The notes: generated from the letters alone by a model not told the origin. Shown: positions 50,634 through 59,151, counted from the first letter of the stretch. The stretch is 64,000 bases of DNA from Kitasatospora albolonga (GCA_002082585.1 CP020563.1:2970001-3034000); one strand, 5' to 3'. A program made the numbers and translations.

Positions 50634-51140
50634 TCACCAGTCGGTCGTGCCGTCATGGAGGTACATCGGCCGACCGTCCTCCAGAGCCTTCACCGCCGCG
50701 TCCAGCCGCCGCCGCATCCGTTCGCTGACCAGCTCGCGCGCCGTTTCCAGCGGAACGAAGCGGGCCTCGGACAGTTCCTGGTCATGAGGTCGCAGCGCCT
50801 CGTCATCGCGGAGAGTGCCGCCGTCGAAGACGAAGGCGATCTGGTCGTCCCACGGCCCATGGGGGGCGACCCAGTCCACGACCAGAAGTCCGAGCAGACC
50901 GATGTCGCGACCCAGCTCCTCCCGCAGCTCGCGCCGGACCGCTTCTTCGGGTGGCTCGTTCGCTTCGGCCATACCTCCCGGCAGGTCCCAGCCCGGCTTG
51001 TAGGTGGGTTTCACCAGCAGCACACGTCCGAGCGGATCTCGGACGAGCACGTCTGCTGCGACACGTTTACGGGCCTGCTTGGCGTTGCCCTCGGCGAGGT
51101 ACGCGTTCCAGGCTTCAGGGTCGGCGGGCGTGGGGCTCAC
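50634..51140 (-). CDS. NUDIX hydrolase
   Basis: 168 aa, GTG at 51138-51140 after AGGAGGCACCTCAA. Nudix box GGMAEANEPPEEAVRRELRE followed by ELGRDIG: G-x5-E-x7-R-E-x-x-E-E-x-G is complete. N-terminal KRVAADVLVRDPLGRVLLVKPTYKPGWDLPGG is typical (given in pieces: VAADVLVRDPLGRVLLVK, GWDLPGG). Hydrolyses a nucleoside diphosphate derivative; substrate unknown. Confidence 0.9.
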   Translation of the reverse strand: MSPTPADPEAWNAYLAEGNAKQARKRVAADVLVRDPLGRVLLVKPTYKPGWDLPGGMAEANEPPEEAVRRELREELGRDIGLLGLLVVDWVAPHGPWDDQIAFVFDGGTLRDDEALRPHDQELSEARFVPLETARELVSERMRRRLDAAVKALEDGRPMYLHDGTTDW

Positions 51141-51181
51141 TTGAGGTGCCTCCTGGGGGGCTCTTCTGTCCCTGGTTGGGC

Positions 51182-51381
51182 ATGGAGCAGGGCATGGGTG
51201 AATTGACAGCGGATCGGGCGAGGCGGGTGGCCGAGACGGAGCTCAGGGATGCGCTTCCCTGCTCACCCTGCGCACCACCGAATTCACGGAACGCGCCCAC
51301 GTCGGCCAGTTGCACGACCACACCCACCGCATGGGCCTGCTGCTCGCGGCCCGGACGTCCGCCCTCACCGACCACTTCTGA
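51182..51381 (+). pseudogene. Short frameshifted gene remnant
   Basis: From the ATG at 51182 the frame reads GELTADRARRVAETELRDALP, similar to N-termini of streptomycete HD-domain proteins (from memory), then loses sense. One frame over, TLRTTEFTERAHVGQLHDHT and MGLLLAARTSALTDHF continue to a TGA at 51379-51381, directly before the CYTH gene. Most simply a decayed remnant with an indel near 51255-51265. Confidence 0.35.
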
Positions 51382-51392
51382 GAGAAGGTCCC

Positions 51393-51971
51393 ATGAAGCA
51401 CGAGTACGAGGCGAAGTTCCTGGCCGTCGACGTCGTCGGCCTCCAGACCAAGCTGAGCGCACTCGGTGCCGTCCAGGCGTTCCCCCGAACTCTCCTCACC
51501 CGCAAGATCTTCGAGAACGACTGCCTCGACGGCGGGACCTGGATTCGGCTGCGGGACGAGGGCACCCGCTCGACGCTCACGCTCAAGCAGGTCACCGACG
51601 CCACAACGATCGACGGCACCAAGGAGATCGAGACCGAGGTCACCGACCTGCACGCCATGGCCGACATCCTGCGCCGGGTCGGCCTCACCGAGGTCCGTTA
51701 CCAGGAGAACTACCGCGAGGAATGGCGCCTGGGCGAGGTCGCCTTCGACTTCGACACCTGGCCCGACCTCCCCACCTTCCTGGAGATCGAAGAACCCGAC
51801 GAGGCATCGGTACGCCAGGCAGCCGCCCTGCTGGACCTCGACTACTCCGAGGCCCGGTTCGGCAGCGTCGACGAGATCTACAAGAGCGAAGCCGACCGCG
51901 ACATCCTCGCCGAACCCACCCTCCTGTTCTCCGAAGCCGAAAAGCAGAAGGACGCTTCTCCCACGGCATAG
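51393..51971 (+). CDS. CYTH domain protein (class IV adenylate cyclase/thiamine-triphosphatase-like)
   Basis: 192 aa, ATG at 51393 after GAGAAGG. N-terminal E-x-E-x-K as MKHEYEAKFLAVD, then the tunnel-fold strands GGTWIRLRDEGTRSTLTLK, KEIETEVTDLHAM, RYQENYREEWRLGEVAFDFD and LPTFLEIEEPDEASV with alternating Glu/Arg/Lys lining the triphosphate tunnel. Acts on a triphosphate or adenylyl substrate; exact role unknown. Confidence 0.9.
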   Translation: MKHEYEAKFLAVDVVGLQTKLSALGAVQAFPRTLLTRKIFENDCLDGGTWIRLRDEGTRSTLTLKQVTDATTIDGTKEIETEVTDLHAMADILRRVGLTEVRYQENYREEWRLGEVAFDFDTWPDLPTFLEIEEPDEASVRQAAALLDLDYSEARFGSVDEIYKSEADRDILAEPTLLFSEAEKQKDASPTA

Positions 51972-52031
51972 GACCATTGATCACGGAGGGAGACGAGCGA
52001 TGCTGACGGAAGTCGCCCTACAGCACAGGGC

Positions 52032-52053
52032 GATCCCCGAGATCTCCGGGATC
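52032..52053. repeat. 11-bp-arm inverted repeat with one mismatch
   Basis: A near-perfect palindrome centred on GAGATCTC-like sequence (52032-52053) about 50 bp upstream of the 86-aa gene. Could be an operator; a 45-codon reading frame (52001-52138) crosses it but is unconvincing. Confidence 0.35.
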
Positions 52054-52103
52054 GCCGAGTTCGCCTGCGTTAGACCGGATTCGCCCGAGGAGGACTGCCC
52101 CAG

Positions 52104-52364
52104 ATGGGCACCGACAGCCGTCCGACGATGGACATGAAGCTGGCTGCGGCCGACGGGCCCGCGCGGATCACCTTCGAGCCCGGGGGAACCGCCTTCACGC
52201 TCGCCGCCGGGGAGTTCATCACGCTGCGGCTGGACCCGGGCCTGGCCCCTGCCGTCGAGATCGCCGTCTGGTCGAACGGGATCTCGGTCTGGCTGCCCTA
52301 TCCCGGAGAGTCCGACTACATCGTCCTGGACTCCGAGGGGCGGGAGGTGGCCCGCCTGTGGTGA
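52104..52364 (+). CDS. Small beta-rich hypothetical protein
   Basis: 86 aa, ATG at 52104 with GAGGAGG about 12 nt upstream. Alternating hydrophobic strands (ARITFEPGGTAFTLAAGEFI, LRLDPGLAPAVEIAVWSNGI, VWLPYPGESDYIVLDSEG) suggest a small beta-sandwich. No family recognised, no signal peptide. Followed by a strong terminator. Confidence 0.6.
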   Translation: MGTDSRPTMDMKLAAADGPARITFEPGGTAFTLAAGEFITLRLDPGLAPAVEIAVWSNGISVWLPYPGESDYIVLDSEGREVARLW

Positions 52365-52407
52365 CCCCCGGCCCGTTACGGGCCCGGCACCGGCCCCATA
52401 CGCAGGA

Positions 52408-52442
52408 AGGAGGCGCACCCGGTCAACCCGGATGCGCCTCCT
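52408..52442. terminator. 10-bp stem terminator
   Basis: AGGAGGCGCA (52408-52417) pairs with TGCGCCTCCT (52433-52442) around a 15-nt loop that itself contains CCCGG/CCCGG. Lies between the 86-aa gene and the convergent CsbD gene. Confidence 0.75.
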
Positions 52443-52500
52443 GACGCGACGCGTACGCACGCGCACAGCGCAGCGCGCACGCGTCACACCTCAGCGACCG

Positions 52501-52713
52501 TCAACGGTCAAAGCGCTCGCGCGCCTGGTCCTTCGCGTCCTGGGCCCGGTCCCGCAGGCCCGTCGACGCGTCGGAGCCGTGCTCCTGGTCCCGGTTCCGG
52601 TCCTGGGCCTGCGAGCCCCGCTCCGAAGCCTGGTCCTTGGCCTGGCCGACCTTCTCCTTGGCCTGGTCGGCGAGCTCCTGCGCCTTGTCCTTGAACTGGT
52701 CTGCGATACCCAT
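52501..52713 (-). CDS. CsbD-like stress protein
   Basis: 70 aa, ATG at 52711-52713 with AGGAG 9 nt upstream. Extremely charged, Gln/Lys/Asp-rich helical protein starting MGIADQFKDKAQELADQAKE, then KVGQAKDQASERGSQAQDRN; fits the CsbD/YjbJ group of sigma-B-type general-stress proteins, which are largely unstructured. Probably induced under osmotic or envelope stress. Confidence 0.82.
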   Translation of the reverse strand: MGIADQFKDKAQELADQAKEKVGQAKDQASERGSQAQDRNRDQEHGSDASTGLRDRAQDAKDQARERFDR

Positions 52714-52845
52714 GCTGTTCACTCCTGTGGGATGCGTGAGGTACGTGGGACGGCCCACCGCGGGGCCTCGCCCAGCGTTGCACGGCGCGACATCACACGC
52801 ATTTCAGACAGCTACCCACCGTGACACCCGGCCCGGCCCACCCCG

Positions 52846-53739
52846 TCACGTACGGTCGGCACGCTCCGCACGCGCGTCCTGGTCCGCCTCTCCCCCGGCC
52901 CCCACGAGCCCCTTCGGCACGGTGTGGAGGCGGGGTTCGAAGCGCCGCATCTCGCGCTGTCCGCCGATCGCGATGACCGAGGGCAGATACCCCCGGACCG
53001 ACTGCATCCCGCGCAGCCACCACTGGGCGTACACATGCGGGGAGCGGCGCGCGATGCCGTCCACGATCCGGTCGACGGCCGGGCCGAGCGGGTACGTACG
53101 GTTCATCGGCCACGGCAGCCGCTGGCGCAGCTCGCGCATCACCTCGTCCTGGTCCGCGCCGCGCACCATGTCGGTGTCGGTCCAGGAGAGGTAGCCGACC
53201 CCTACCTTGACGCCCTTGTAGCCGACCTCCGCGCGCAGGCTGTGCGCGAACGCCTCCACGCCCGACTTCGACGCGCAGTACGCCGTCATCATCGGCGCCG
53301 GGGTGATCGCGGCCAGCGAGGCTATCTGGAGGAAGTAGCCGCGGCTCTCCATCAGCACCGGCAGGAACGCCCGCCCGGTGACCGCGCCGCCGATCAGGTT
53401 CACCTCGATGACCCGCCGCCACGCGTCCGGGTCCGAGTCGACGAACGGGCCGCCCGAGGCGACGCCCGCGTTGGCGACGACCACGTCGACCTTGCCGAAC
53501 CGCTCCTTGACCTCGAGCGCCACCCGGGCCATCGCCGCGTGGTCGGTGACATCGGCGAACCAGTGGTCGCTCTCGCCGTGCAGCCGCTCGGAGACCTTCT
53601 TCAGCTCGTCCGGCTCCAGACCGACCAGCGCCAGCGTCGCCCCGCGCGCCGACAGCTTGCGGGCGAGCAGTTCGCCCACGCCCCGGGCCGCGCCGGTCAC
53701 GACGACGACCTGGCCCTCCAGACTCCGCCTGCTGCTCAT
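52846..53739 (-). CDS. Short-chain dehydrogenase/reductase
   Basis: 297 aa, ATG at 53737-53739 in an ATGA overlap with the hydrolase gene. VVVVTGAARGVGELLARKL cofactor loop, VVVANAGVASGGP, serine in QIASLAAITPAP and Y-C-A-S-K in TAYCASKSGVEAFAH. A ~70-residue C-terminal extension contains VYAQWWLRGMQSVRGYLPSV, probably amphipathic, seen in SDRs encoded with monooxygenases. Third enzyme of the FMO-hydrolase-SDR operon. Confidence 0.9.
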   Translation of the reverse strand: MSSRRSLEGQVVVVTGAARGVGELLARKLSARGATLALVGLEPDELKKVSERLHGESDHWFADVTDHAAMARVALEVKERFGKVDVVVANAGVASGGPFVDSDPDAWRRVIEVNLIGGAVTGRAFLPVLMESRGYFLQIASLAAITPAPMMTAYCASKSGVEAFAHSLRAEVGYKGVKVGVGYLSWTDTDMVRGADQDEVMRELRQRLPWPMNRTYPLGPAVDRIVDGIARRSPHVYAQWWLRGMQSVRGYLPSVIAIGGQREMRRFEPRLHTVPKGLVGAGGEADQDARAERADRT

Positions 53740-54683
53740 GCGACATCCTCCTTCTCGGACGGGGCGGCCGGGGTGGCCGTCGAGGCTCCGACGTACCGGG
53801 TGGTCAGTTCCCTGAGCTTCGCCGTGACCGCCTCCGGGGCCTCGACCGGCGTCATGTGCCCCATGCCCGCCAGCTCGGTCAGCCCGAGGCCGACCGGGAG
53901 CGCCGCCGCGATGGCCCGTGCGTGGACCGGCGGGGTGAGCCGGTCGTCCGTACCGGCGACGACCGCCGTCGGCACCCGCAGCTCGCGGACCTCGGCCGTC
54001 ACGTCCAGCCCGGCCAGCACCTGACCCCATCCCACCCTCGCGCGGCGCGGGCAGGCGTGCACGATGCGGGCGCAGGTGTCGACCCGCGCGGGGGCCGAAC
54101 CGGCGCCCATCGTCGCGTACTTGAGGATACGTTTCGACACCGGATTGACCGGGCCGAGCGGCGCCTTCGCCCCCAGGACCGCGGTCGTCAGCCGGGTCCG
54201 GAACGCGCTCGCCCGCAGCGGTACGACGAGGGCTTCGGCGGGCAGCCGGCCGCTGCCGGTGGAGCAGAGGAGGACCGCTGCGGCGTGCTCGCGCAGTCCG
54301 GGGCGGCGGGCGGCGGCCATCAGCGTCATCCCGCCCATGGAGTGCCCGGCCAGCACCGCCTTCCGCCCGGGGGCGAGGGTGGCGGCGAGCACCGCTTCGA
54401 GGTCGTCGGCCAGCGCGTTCACGCTGTAGCCGCCGGGGCCGGGTTCGGGGGTGAGGCCGTGGCCGCGCTGGTCGTAGGCGATGACGCGGTGGTCGGCGGC
54501 GAGGTCCCGGATCTGCGCAGCCCAGAAGTGGGTGTTGCAGGTCCAGCCGTGGGCGAGGACCACCGCCGGGGCGTCCTCGGGGCCGTACAGCTCGACGTGG
54601 ATGCGCGAGCCGTCGGCCGACCGTACGAACAGGTCGCTCGCGGGGACGGGCGGGGCGGCGTCGCGGTGCAGGAGACGGCTCAT
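53736..54683 (-). CDS. Alpha/beta hydrolase
   Basis: 315 aa, ATG at 54681-54683, overlapping the micro-ORF stop. Oxyanion region VVLAHGWTCNTHFWAAQI, nucleophile elbow LAGHSMGGMTLMAAA (Ser), Asp in VVAGTDDRLTPP and His in LAGMGHMTPVEAPEAV. Esterase or lactonase; follows a Baeyer-Villiger-type monooxygenase whose ester product it could open. Confidence 0.9.
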   Translation of the reverse strand: MSRLLHRDAAPPVPASDLFVRSADGSRIHVELYGPEDAPAVVLAHGWTCNTHFWAAQIRDLAADHRVIAYDQRGHGLTPEPGPGGYSVNALADDLEAVLAATLAPGRKAVLAGHSMGGMTLMAAARRPGLREHAAAVLLCSTGSGRLPAEALVVPLRASAFRTRLTTAVLGAKAPLGPVNPVSKRILKYATMGAGSAPARVDTCARIVHACPRRARVGWGQVLAGLDVTAEVRELRVPTAVVAGTDDRLTPPVHARAIAAALPVGLGLTELAGMGHMTPVEAPEAVTAKLRELTTRYVGASTATPAAPSEKEDVA

Positions 54684-54751
54684 CGCGCGGCCTCCTCGAC
54701 GACTGTGTCGGGCGCGCGGTAGGGGTCGGGGCTCATCGCGCGGCCTCCTCG
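54677..54751. repeat. 22-bp direct repeat, 53-bp period
   Basis: A perfect 22-bp unit occurs at 54677-54698 and 54730-54751. Each copy holds the EEAAR-stop/ATGA junction, so the segment between the monooxygenase and hydrolase genes is a tandem duplication that created the 18-codon ORF. Confidence 0.85.
54680..54736 (-). CDS. 18-aa micro-ORF linking two operon genes
   Basis: Reads MSPDPYRAPDTVVEEAAR, with an ATGA overlap at both ends: its ATG lies in the monooxygenase stop and its stop contains the hydrolase ATG. The monooxygenase also ends EEAAR. It probably arose by the 53-bp duplication and keeps translational coupling intact; a functional peptide is unlikely. Confidence 0.45.
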   Translation of the reverse strand: MSPDPYRAPDTVVEEAAR

Positions 54752-56364
54752 GTCACCGTGTCCCCGGCGGCGACCGTCTCGCGCTCGCTCCGGCCCGGCT
54801 GCTCCGGTACGCGCCCGCTCCCGGCGAGCCGTCCGGCCTCGCCCCCGCGTACGCCTCCGGCCGCGCCCGGAGCGGCGACGCCCGGCGTCCCGGTCGCCCG
54901 GATGACGTCGTACTCCGCGAGGTCCACCGACCGCGTCTGCCGCCGGAACTCGCCCGTCGTGCCCGGCCAGACCGTCGTGTTGCGGCCCTCCGCGTCCAGG
55001 TACCAGCTGGTGCAGCCGCCGGTGTTCCACACCGTGCGCTTCATCCGCTCCTGGACCTTGTCGTTCCAGGCGGTGACGGCGGTGGGGCGGGCGCCGAGGG
55101 CGGCCCGGCCGCCCAGCACGTTCAACTGCCGCAGATAGTCGGCCATGTAGTTCAGCTGGGACTCGATCATCAGGATCATCGAGGAGTTCCCGAGGCCCGT
55201 GTTGGGGCCGATGATCGTCATCCAGTTGGGGAACCCGGCGGCGGTCGCGCCGCGCAGCGAGTTCATCCCGTCCTTCCAGGTCTCCGCGAGGGTGATCCCC
55301 TCCTCGCCGACGACCCGTTCCGCGATCGGCATGTCCGTCACATGGAAGCCGGTGCCGAAGATGATCGCGTCGACCTCGGCCTCGCTGCCGTCGGCGGCGA
55401 CGACGGTCGAGCCGCGTATCTCGCTGAGCCCGGAGGCGACCACGTCCACATTGGGCTGGGCGAGGGCCGGGTAGTAGGTGCTGGAGAGCAGGATGCGCTT
55501 GCAGCCGATGCGGTAGTCCGGGGTCAGCTTGGCCCGCAGTGCCGGGTCCTTGATGGCCCGCGCCATGTTGGCCTTGGCCAGCTTCTCCACCAGGCCCAGC
55601 TGGTCGGGGTGCTTGGTGAAGGCGCCCACCTGCAGCTCCCGTATGCCCCAGAGCAGTCCGCGGCGGGCGGTGCCGGTCGCGGGTATCGCCCGGTGGAGCG
55701 CGCGCTCTGCCTTGCTGATGGTGCGGTCCATACGCGGCATGACCCACGGGGGCGTGCGCTGGAAGAGCGTGAGCTTCGCGGTCTTCGGCTGAATGGCCGG
55801 GACGATCTGGATGGCGGAGGCGCCCGTTCCGACCATCGCGACCCGCTTGCCCGCCAGGTCGTAGTCGTGGTCCCAGCGCGCGGAGTGGAAGACCTTGCCG
55901 GGGAAGGAGTCGAGCCCGGGTATGTCGGGCATCTTGGGGTCGGAGAGCGGCCCGGTGGCGGAGATGACGACATCCGCGCGCAGGGTGGTGCCGTCCGCGG
56001 ACTCGATCACCCAGTACAGGTTCTCCCGGTCCCAGCTCATCAGCTTCACCTCGTGGTTCAGCCGGATGTGCGGGCGGAGCCCGAAGGTGTCCGCGACCCG
56101 CTCCAGATAGGCCCGGATGTGCTCCTGGCCGGAGAAGGTGCGCGGCCAGTCGGGGTTGGGGGCGAAGGAGAAGGAGTAGAGGTGGGACGGTACGTCACAG
56201 GCGCAGCCGGGGTAGCTGTTGTCGCGCCAGGTGCCGCCCACCGAGTCGGCCCGCTCCAGGACCACGAAATCGGTGATGCCTTCGCGGCGCAGCCGGACGG
56301 CGGCCCCCAGGCCCCCGAATCCGGTACCGATCACCGCCACACGTACGTGCTCCTGCTGGGCCAT
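54733..56364 (-). CDS. Flavin-containing Baeyer-Villiger-type monooxygenase
   Basis: 543 aa, ATG at 56362-56364. FAD motif VAVIGTGFGGLGAAVRLRRE, BVMO-type GGTWRDNSYPGCACDVPSHL, the fingerprint F-x-G-x-x-x-H-x-x-x-W as FPGKVFHSARWD, NADPH motif RVAMVGTGASAIQIVPAI, and IIFGTGFHVTDMP. The last ~60 residues are Gly/Pro/Glu-rich and dispensable-looking. Inserts oxygen into ketones to give esters or lactones using NADPH. Heads the operon with hydrolase and SDR, divergent from a MerR gene. Confidence 0.92.
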   Translation of the reverse strand: MAQQEHVRVAVIGTGFGGLGAAVRLRREGITDFVVLERADSVGGTWRDNSYPGCACDVPSHLYSFSFAPNPDWPRTFSGQEHIRAYLERVADTFGLRPHIRLNHEVKLMSWDRENLYWVIESADGTTLRADVVISATGPLSDPKMPDIPGLDSFPGKVFHSARWDHDYDLAGKRVAMVGTGASAIQIVPAIQPKTAKLTLFQRTPPWVMPRMDRTISKAERALHRAIPATGTARRGLLWGIRELQVGAFTKHPDQLGLVEKLAKANMARAIKDPALRAKLTPDYRIGCKRILLSSTYYPALAQPNVDVVASGLSEIRGSTVVAADGSEAEVDAIIFGTGFHVTDMPIAERVVGEEGITLAETWKDGMNSLRGATAAGFPNWMTIIGPNTGLGNSSMILMIESQLNYMADYLRQLNVLGGRAALGARPTAVTAWNDKVQERMKRTVWNTGGCTSWYLDAEGRNTTVWPGTTGEFRRQTRSVDLAEYDVIRATGTPGVAAPGAAGGVRGGEAGRLAGSGRVPEQPGRSERETVAAGDTVTEEAAR

Positions 56365-56396
56365 GCTGCCGCCTCCCGCGGTACGTCACGCGACTG

Positions 56397-56414
56397 TGCC
56401 AGCAATCACTGGCA
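56397..56414. promoter_or_regulatory. TGCCAG-N6-CTGGCA inverted repeat
   Basis: Perfect 6-bp arms with a 6-nt centre in the 135-bp gap between the divergent monooxygenase and MerR genes, about 33 bp upstream of the monooxygenase start. A related half-site, ACTGGC, occurs again near 56473. Candidate MerR operator. Confidence 0.5.
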
Positions 56415-56499
56415 TGGTTCGGAGAGTAGAGCAGGGTCGTACTGATGGGTAGGGGTCGGACCGAGGAAAGTTACTGGCGGTACAACATAGGGTGCCCCT

Positions 56500-57177
56500 G
56501 TGGCTGAAGGACGCGAGCACCGCGAATACCGCATGGAGGAGCTGGCCAAGGAGGCCGGCATCACCGTGCGGACCCTGCGCTTCTACCGGGAGCGCGGACT
56601 GCTCCCGCCACCCCGGCGCGAGGGCCGGATCGCCTGGTACGACGACCACCACCTGGCCCGGCTGCGGACGATCACGGGGCTGCTGGAGCGCGGCCACACC
56701 CTCAACGGCATCGCGGACCTGGCCGCCACCTTCGAGAGCGGGCGCGATGTGGCCGAGGTGCTGGGGCTCGGCGAGCCGACCGAGGAGACCCCGGTCCGGC
56801 TCACCCCGGAACAGCTCGCCGACTACTTCGAGGGCGAGGTCACCCCGGAGAACCTGGCCACCGCGCTGGACCTCGGCTATCTCGCCACCGACGGCGACGA
56901 GATCGTGCACATCAGCCGCCGTCTGCTGGAGGTGTCGGCGGAGCTCGTACGGGAAGGGGTGCCGCTCGCCACGGTGCTCTCCTCGGGCCGCCGCGTCCGT
57001 GAGCACGCGGACGCTCTCGCCGAAATCTTCGTACGCGTACTGCATGCCCACGCGGCGGAGACCGAACCGGCCCAACTGCGCCCGCTGGCCCGCGCGGTGG
57101 TGGACGCGGAGCTGTCGATGGCGCTGGACCGGAGGCTGCGCCGCGAGGACGGCACGCAGCCTCCCAAGTCCGGCTGA
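56500..57177 (+). CDS. MerR-family transcriptional regulator
   Basis: 225 aa, GTG at 56500. N-terminal MerR winged helix: YRMEELAKEAGITVRTLRFY, RERGLLPPPRREGRIAWYDD, LARLRTITGLLERGHTL; then a helical C-terminus without the Cys residues of metal sensors, so an organic ligand is likely. Divergent from the monooxygenase operon and probably its regulator. Confidence 0.9.
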   Translation: MAEGREHREYRMEELAKEAGITVRTLRFYRERGLLPPPRREGRIAWYDDHHLARLRTITGLLERGHTLNGIADLAATFESGRDVAEVLGLGEPTEETPVRLTPEQLADYFEGEVTPENLATALDLGYLATDGDEIVHISRRLLEVSAELVREGVPLATVLSSGRRVREHADALAEIFVRVLHAHAAETEPAQLRPLARAVVDAELSMALDRRLRREDGTQPPKSG

Positions 57178-57183
57178 CCGGAG

Positions 57184-57999
57184 CTACCGCTCGTAGACGA
57201 CCGTCACCGGTGCGTGGTCGCTCCAGCGCTCGCCGTGCGTGGCGGCCCGCTCGACCCACGCCTTCACGGCGCGCGCGGCGAGGCCCGGCGTGGCGATCTG
57301 GTAGTCGATGCGCCAGCCGGAGTCGTTGTCGAAGGCCCGGCCCCGGTAGGACCACCAGCTGTACGGCCCCGCCACATCCGGGTGCAGCTGCCGTACGACA
57401 TCGACGTACGCGGCCTCCTCCAGGACCTTCGTCAGCCAGGCCCGCTCCTCGGGGAGGAAGCCCGAACTCTTCTGGTTGGCCTTCCAGTTCTTCAGGTCGG
57501 CCTCCTGGTGGGCGATGTTCCAGTCGCCGCAGACCACGACCTCGCGGCCGTCCGCCGCCGCCCGCTCCTTCAGCCCCTGGAGGTAGGGCAGGAAGGCGGC
57601 CATGAAGCGCTCCTTCTCGTCCTGCCGCTCGGTGCCGACCTCGCCGGAGGGCAGATACAGGCTCGCGACGGTCACCCCGGGGAGGTCGATCTCGACATAC
57701 CGGCCGCTCGCGTCGAACTCCTCGGCCCCCGGAACCCCGAACCCGCCGAAGCCGATCTGGGTCCGCTCCGGCGCCTGGCGGGAGTAGAGCGAGACCCCGG
57801 CACGCCCCTTGGCGGCGGCGGGGGCGTGCACGGTGTGCCAGCCCTCGGGGTCACGGACCTCGGCGGCCAGCTGGCCGGGCTCGGCGCGGACCTCCTGGAG
57901 GCAGACCACATCGGCTTCGGTGCCCGCCAGCCACTCCACGAAGCCCTTCTTCGCGGCGGCGCGGAGCCCATTAACATTCACAGATGTAACAGTCAGCAT
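57184..57999 (-). CDS. xthA: Exodeoxyribonuclease III / AP endonuclease
   Basis: 271 aa, ATG at 57997-57999. EEP-family motifs: TVTSVNVNGLRAAAKKGF, CLQEVRAEPGQL (Mg-binding Glu), RYVEIDLPGVTVASLYLP, VVCGDWNIAHQEADLKNWK (D-x-N), WRIDYQIATPGLA and SDHAPVTVVYE (catalytic D-H). Cleaves 5' of abasic sites in base-excision repair. Converges with the MerR gene 6 bp away. Confidence 0.94.
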   Translation of the reverse strand: MLTVTSVNVNGLRAAAKKGFVEWLAGTEADVVCLQEVRAEPGQLAAEVRDPEGWHTVHAPAAAKGRAGVSLYSRQAPERTQIGFGGFGVPGAEEFDASGRYVEIDLPGVTVASLYLPSGEVGTERQDEKERFMAAFLPYLQGLKERAAADGREVVVCGDWNIAHQEADLKNWKANQKSSGFLPEERAWLTKVLEEAAYVDVVRQLHPDVAGPYSWWSYRGRAFDNDSGWRIDYQIATPGLAARAVKAWVERAATHGERWSDHAPVTVVYER

Positions 58000-58049
58000 C
58001 AGGAAACAGTACCTACCCCGCCCCTACTCATAGATTTACGATACTTCGC

Positions 58050-58535
58050 ATGAACATCCGCCCATGCCGCTTCGACCACCCCGACGCCGTCAAACTCAAC
58101 GACCAGGTGCAGCTGGAGTACGCCGAGCGCTACGGCGACGGGGGCGATGTCACACCCCTCGACCCCACCATGTTCGACCCGCCGCACGGTCTGTATCTGC
58201 TCGCCTACGACGAGCTGGAGCGCCCGGTGGCCACGGGGGGCTGGCGGACCCAGGACCGTAACGCCCACGGCTACGCCGACGGCGACGCCGAGATCAAGCG
58301 GATGTTCGTGATCCCCGAGGGCCGGGGCCGGGGTCTGGCCCGCCGGATGCTCGCCGCCCTGGAGGACGACGCCCGCGCGGCCGGGCGCGTCCGGATGGTC
58401 CTGGAGACCGGCGACCGGCAGCCCGAGGCGGTGGCGCTGTACACGTCGAGCGGCTATGCGGTGTGCGAGAAGTTCGGCCACTACCGGGAGTACGAGAGCA
58501 GCATCTGCATGGCCAAGCCGCTGCGGCAGCCGTGA
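58050..58535 (+). CDS. GNAT family N-acetyltransferase
   Basis: 161 aa, ATG at 58050, divergent from xthA by 50 bp. DAEIKRMFVIPEGRGRGLAR (acetyl-CoA loop G-R-G-R-G-L-A), MVLETGDRQPEAVALYTSSG and YAVCEKFGHYREYESSICMA. The -G-x-Y/C-E-K-F-G-x-Y- end is typical of small-molecule acetyltransferases of streptomycetes. Substrate unknown. Confidence 0.9.
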   Translation: MNIRPCRFDHPDAVKLNDQVQLEYAERYGDGGDVTPLDPTMFDPPHGLYLLAYDELERPVATGGWRTQDRNAHGYADGDAEIKRMFVIPEGRGRGLARRMLAALEDDARAAGRVRMVLETGDRQPEAVALYTSSGYAVCEKFGHYREYESSICMAKPLRQP

Positions 58536-58628
58536 TGCGCTGAGGCGCGCGGCCCGCCCCGGGCCCAGGGGCGCCGCTCAGGCCGTCGCGCCGAGGGCGT
58601 TGTTACGCGGCTGGGCCGAGGGCGCTGC

Positions 58629-59090
58629 TCAGGCCGTCGCGCCGAGCACCAGGACCACGTGTTCGTCCTCCCCGTGCCGGACCGTCCCGGTGGCCTCGAA
58701 CCCGCACTTCTCCAGCAGCCGGATCGAGCCGGTGTTCCCGGCGACCGGGTCCGCGTGGAGCGGGCGGACCTTCTCCCGCTCCAGGAACACGGTCAGCGCT
58801 TCGGTGCCTATGCCCCGGCCCCAGTAGGGACGGCCGAACCAGTAGCCGATGAAGCGCCGGTCGCCGTCCCACCAGGCCACGATGTTCCCGGCCGGATCAC
58901 CGTCCACGACGACCGTCTGCACGAAGACCGTCGGGTCCCCCAGCACCTTCGCGGCCCAGTGCGCCATGAACGCCTCCCGCTCCCGGGGCGCGAACCCGGA
59001 CCTGCGGACCGCCTCCGGGTCGTGCTCGTACGCGAGGAAGACCTCCAGGTCGGCCTGGACGACATCTCTGAGTTCCACCGTTGTCTCCAT
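58629..59090 (-). CDS. GNAT family N-acetyltransferase (RimJ-like)
   Basis: 153 aa, ATG at 59088-59090. VELRDVVQADLEVFLAYEHD at the N-terminus, GYWFGRPYWGRGIGTEALTV with the acetyl-CoA loop W-G-R-G-I-G, and ADPVAGNTGSIRLLEKCGF as in ribosomal-protein-alanine-type acetyltransferases. Could modify a protein N-terminus or a small amine. Confidence 0.9.
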   Translation of the reverse strand: METTVELRDVVQADLEVFLAYEHDPEAVRRSGFAPREREAFMAHWAAKVLGDPTVFVQTVVVDGDPAGNIVAWWDGDRRFIGYWFGRPYWGRGIGTEALTVFLEREKVRPLHADPVAGNTGSIRLLEKCGFEATGTVRHGEDEHVVLVLGATA

Positions 59091-59151
59091 GCCTGCCGAG
59101 TCTGGCACGCGGCACTGACAACCGGCCCGGCCGCTCAGCGCGAGGTGCCCC

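Noticed and set aside
52001..52138. A 45-codon ORF starting MLTEVALQHRAIP
   Set aside because: Weak ribosome site, crossed by an inverted repeat, overlaps the better 86-aa gene, and has no recognisable features.
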